From assembly GCA_001430745.1 (NCBI GenBank), contig KQ481993.1:1541528-1552781 (forward strand): a DNA stretch of 11,254 nt, read 5' to 3'. The notes under the pieces are model-generated. The model was not told the DNA's origin. It saw only the letters and a list, made by a program, of their open reading frames with translations, and made no database searches. Within the stretch, counting starts at the first letter, position 1. The number at the start of each line of letters is the position of its first letter. Source of the stretch: Auxenochlorella pyrenoidosa (lineage: Eukaryota > Chlorophyta > Trebouxiophyceae > Chlorellales > Chlorellaceae). Shown piece by piece: positions 8,465-11,254 of the stretch. Position numbers and translations under genes: made by a program.

Positions 8465-9775
8465 TCAAAACTGGGCCAGGAAGCGGCGGGCAAGGCGGAT
8501 CTCAGCCTGGTCCTCGGCAGGTAGGCTGCCCAGCAGCTGCTGCTGCAGCTGGCAGGCAAGAGCTTGTGATACATGTGTGGCTGCGCTTGCAGCAGAGTAG
8601 CTGGGCGGGGTGCTGCAGGGCAGGCGGCAGGGGCAGGGAGCAGCGCTCCTTGTTGACACAAGAACCAGCAGGCTCAGGGCCGCTCATACACTGACCTTTG
8701 CATGACAGCATGCCTTGCGGCAAGGCGGAGTGAGCCATGCACAGGGATGGCCGTATGCAGGCTCGCCTGGGCCTCGTCCCCTGCCCACCTGCACTGCGGC
8801 AGCGCTGTGCCTGTTGTTGGTGTGACAGGCGAAAAGCTCGGCAGCTCCCAGCTGTCGCCGCTGCTGCAGCGCAGGCTGCTCGGCGGCGGGCATGGGGATG
8901 GCGTGGCCACTGCTCTCTCGCGCTGCACCTCTGCCTCTGCCCCTGGCAATGCCGTGCCTGCAGCAGCTGCGAGCTTGTGCTGCAGCAGTTGCAGGGAGGA
9001 ACCGCGCTGTGCGCTGCCGGTGCGAGGGGGTGTCGTAGGAAGCGTCCGGCGCTGGGGCAGCGCCCGCCTCGCGACCGGCTTCAGCGGATGCACGCTGCGC
9101 ACCCCGGGCGCAGCAACGCCCGGGGCGCACCCTGTTGCCTGCGGCGCCTGCTGCTTGGGCTTGGACCGGGGAGCCACAGAGTTGCACTGCTGCCCTGCGG
9201 CATTGCCTGCACATCAGTGGCGGGCAGCAGTGGTGGTGGGCTGAACAGTGGTTGGAACATTGTCACATGGTGGGACAGCTGAAGGGCAGGGGATGCAGGA
9301 CCGCCTACTGCGCCTCTCTGTGCCGCCGGATGCTGCAGAAGCCTCACCGGCGCCGCCAGAAGCTGCCTGGAAGGAGTCAGCAACGAGGAGCAGGGCCGCC
9401 CACTTCCATGTCAGCCGATTGGCTGCCTGAGATATGCGGAAAGCCAGCGCGCTGCCCTTGCGCCCAGCGCCGTGGCTGCTGTCACGGCTGCCCTTGCAGC
9501 AGGGCAGATGGGCTGCTGCCGGCGCAGGGGGCGTGCTGGATGGCGGCAGCGAAAGCACCGGGCGAGGCACAGAGCGCCCCGAGCAAGGGGCGCTAGCAAC
9601 CATGGCCTGCTTCCGGGGGATCTGCTGCAAAGTTGATGGCTGCGGGCAGGAGCAGAGAGGTAAGGGAGACAATATATTAGTAGGGAGGGGCCAGTCATGT
9701 GGCATGGCTCCTGGCAGGGCGGTCCCCCGCCTCCACCGGCGAGAGGGGGCACAAACGCGTTGTGGGTCGTGGCAT
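8465..9775 (-). CDS. Gene B: unrecognised protein, tandem paralogue of gene A
   Basis: Best model on the minus strand: exons 9775-9737, 9639-9348, 9206-8789 and 8612-8465, 298 residues, with phases 0, 1 and 2 all matching and all introns GT-AG. Intron 9207-9347 removes an in-frame TGA. Intron 9640-9736 carries TACTAAT (branch-point-like) about 40 bases before its acceptor. The 13-residue first exon is the least certain; otherwise translation could begin at ATG 9603 (CAGGCCATGG context, 273 residues). KWAALLLVAD lies near residues 92-101 and VHPLKP ends at 154. A Ser/Pro/Thr-rich stretch follows, including SPVTPT, probably disordered and with proline-directed phosphorylation-type sites. A Gln-rich segment (CQLQQQLLGSLPAED) leads to ARRFLAQF at the C-terminus. 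The same boxes and phase-1 intron occur in gene A. No family or function is recognised. Confidence 0.5.
9677..9683 (-). other. Branch-point-like TACTAAT in gene B intron
   Basis: The minus strand reads TACTAAT here, near the canonical branch-point consensus. A pyrimidine-rich tract and the acceptor CAG at 9642-9640 follow. It supports an intron directly above the 9639-9348 exon, whether or not that intron lies in the 5' UTR. Confidence 0.5.
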
Positions 9776-10748
9776 TTCCGCCGAGCCCGTGCTCGCCTGG
9801 ATATCACAAGAGCATCAGGGTTTAGGGAGGGCGGTGCTGGTGAGCTCGCGGGGACGGACGTGTGTGGTGCTGCAGTGCGGGCGGAGGTTTTGGGGGGGGG
9901 GCGGGCGGTGCACGGCCTTCTTAATATAACGTGTCATAGCCTGCAATAACCTGCGCTGGCATGCGCGGGGGGCCCGCTCTGCGTAGAGCCCCAGGCCCTA
10001 ACTGAAGCCTCAGTGAAGTTTGCTGCGGGCGCTGTCTGAGCGGGGCTCACCTCGATTGGAGAGTAGGTATAGATTCACGACAGGCGACAGGTGCATAGAC
10101 TGGTGATTGGTTTTGCCGGTGGTACTTTTCTGCCCGAACTGGTCCGGGATGGATTTGGAGTGACTTGCTGTCCGGGTCCTTTTCCGTCCATTTCCATGCC
10201 CCGACCCGATGCTTCCACCGTTGTTAGAATGCAAAACATCCAAGTCACAGACGGGAGGCCCACCCAGCCTCAAAACCTCCATGACTGGCAGCCCGCACCC
10301 AGCCCAGTACCGCGTGAGACGAACGTACACTGTTGCATGCATCATAATATCAAACGCCTCCCCCTTCCTAGCAGCATGCCAGCCTAAGCAAACACGTCTA
10401 GAAGCCAGACTGTCTACACCAAGCTGAGCAACTGCACAGCTGACTGGTTTTGCATGCTCCGCCCATCGGCACCTTAAGCTGCAGATGCAGGCGGACAGGC
10501 ACTTGGAGTGCCATGGTCCTGCGGCATGGGCGGAGCTGCCGAGCTGCGGCAAATAGGCGGCAACAGTTGCTCAGGTGTATGGCTGCGCGGCGGGGCCGAC
10601 GCCAGGAGGCACACGTGACCATGTGCCTGGCCGCCCAGCAGCCACATGCAGTCCCAAAGCGTCTCCTCGAGCAGTTACCGCACCAAGGCGGCTGCAGCTG
10701 GCTGCTGTTCGTGCCGACGGTGGCTGCCAAGTCGTCGTTGGCTGGCGC
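9776..10748. other. Gene-free stretch between gene B and the last gene
   Basis: This holds the upstream region of gene B and, above that, the 3' flank of the partial gene at 10749. A run of ten G bases lies at 9892-9901. A 180-codon open frame on the minus strand (10010-10552) has no ATG at its beginning and no recognisable protein features, so it is not accepted. No TTACA poly(A) signal for the 10749 gene was found near its stop. Confidence 0.4.
9921..9928 (-). promoter_or_regulatory. TATA-like element above gene B
   Basis: TATATTAA on the minus strand is one of few AT-only octamers in this GC-rich region. It lies about 146 bases above the first proposed gene B start codon (9775). A transcription start near 9890-9900 would follow if it is used. 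Confidence 0.35.
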
Positions 10749-11254
10749 CTACAGCAGGCCGTCATCTTCCTCTTCTGTTGGCATCTTGGACAGCCGCCGG
10801 AGGAAGGCCTCCTGTGCTCGGTACAAAGGGGCACGACCACAGGGGCAGGGTGTCGGGGCTAGGGCTGAGAAAGGCTCGGCGGCATGTTTCTTGGCCACAC
10901 CATCCGCCGCTTTGCCCCCGCGGCCGGCCCCTTCCCGCCCAGTCTGCAGCCCTCATCCACCCGTCATCAGAGAGGGGAGAACAGAGGAGACTACGAGTCG
11001 CCGCCCCCCGCAGGGCATGCATGCATGCCCAGCAGCAGGCGTGCGCGGGTGCACACGAGCGCCTACGCCCGGCAGAAGGTGCACACGAGGGCGCGCGCGA
11101 GCGCCTCCAGTGGCGGCCCACCTGCATGATGGTGCGCACGAGCGGGCCGCCAGACGGCACAAACACCAGCGCCGCCTCCAGCCCCCTGTCCAGGGCCAGC
11201 ACCCGCGCCAGCGTGCGCTCCGCGGCCACCTTGGTGGGGCCGGCGGAGCCCTGC
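10749..11254 (-). CDS. C-terminal part of an unrecognised protein, 5'-partial
   Basis: Two minus-strand exons, 11254-11122 and 10811-10749, are joined in phase 0 by a 310-base GT-AG intron (donor GTGGGC, acceptor GCACAG) and end in TAG. The gene runs out of the window at its 5' side. The visible 64 residues contain a helical, Leu/Ala-rich stretch (ERTLARVLALDRGLEAAL), then FVPSGGPLVRTIMQ. The last exon adds EAFLRRLSKMP and an acidic tail, TEEEDDGLL. The upstream exon has strong coding character: consistent G/C third positions and a sensible residue mix. The family is not recognised. An earlier acceptor, about 50 bases upstream in the intron, would add Pro/Cys-rich residues in the same frame, so the joint is less certain than the stop. 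Confidence 0.5.
11013..11030. repeat. Perfect 18-bp palindrome in intron
   Basis: GGGCATGCATGCATGCCC equals its own reverse complement. It lies in the intron of the partial gene at 10749-11254. The sequence GGTGCACACGAG occurs twice nearby (about 11049 and 11078), so this intron is locally repetitive. Confidence 0.8.

Noticed and set aside
10010..10552. Minus-strand open frame of 180 codons
   Set aside because: There is no ATG near the 5' end, no recognisable motif, and base composition is unlike the coding exons.

Overview
The window looks like nuclear DNA of a chlorophyte green alga, probably from the Chlorella/Trebouxiophyceae group. It is very GC-rich, and the coding exons use mostly G or C at third positions. 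The genes are cut by short GT-AG introns (about 100-350 bases). UGUAA, the usual green-algal poly(A) signal, occurs where a 3' end is expected. No bacterial operon structure, tRNA, rRNA, CRISPR array or transposon was recognised. The long open frames on both strands are mostly a by-product of GC richness, so genes were assembled by hand from exon content, splice sites and matching intron phases.

Layout: (1) 1-2850, plus strand: the last seven exons of a secreted polysaccharide (chitin) deacetylase-like protein of the CE4/NodB family, ending in a Pro/Ala-rich stalk and a hydrophobic tail that suggests a GPI anchor. The gene begins before the window. (2) 3340-4260, minus strand: a complete three-exon gene for a 119-residue protein with an organelle-targeting-like N-terminus, one membrane segment and a charged C-terminal tail. 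It converges on gene 1. (3) 4261-5896: no supported gene. (4) 5897-6898, minus strand: gene A, an unrecognised protein of about 267 residues. (5) 6899-8464: non-coding as far as can be seen, with an AT-rich island, a G-quadruplex-type G tract, a short tandem repeat and a UGUAA signal suited to the next gene. (6) 8465-9775, minus strand: gene B, about 273-298 residues, which appears to be a diverged tandem paralogue of gene A. (7) 9776-10748: no supported gene. (8) 10749-11254, minus strand: the last two exons of another unrecognised gene that runs out of the window.

The deacetylase-like protein would act in the secretory pathway or cell wall, and the small membrane protein probably in an organelle; nothing links them functionally. 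The most interesting part is the A/B pair. The two encode proteins of similar length in the same orientation. They share three collinear sequence boxes and a phase-1 intron at the same place, but match no family I can name. All exon joins are predictions from sequence alone.
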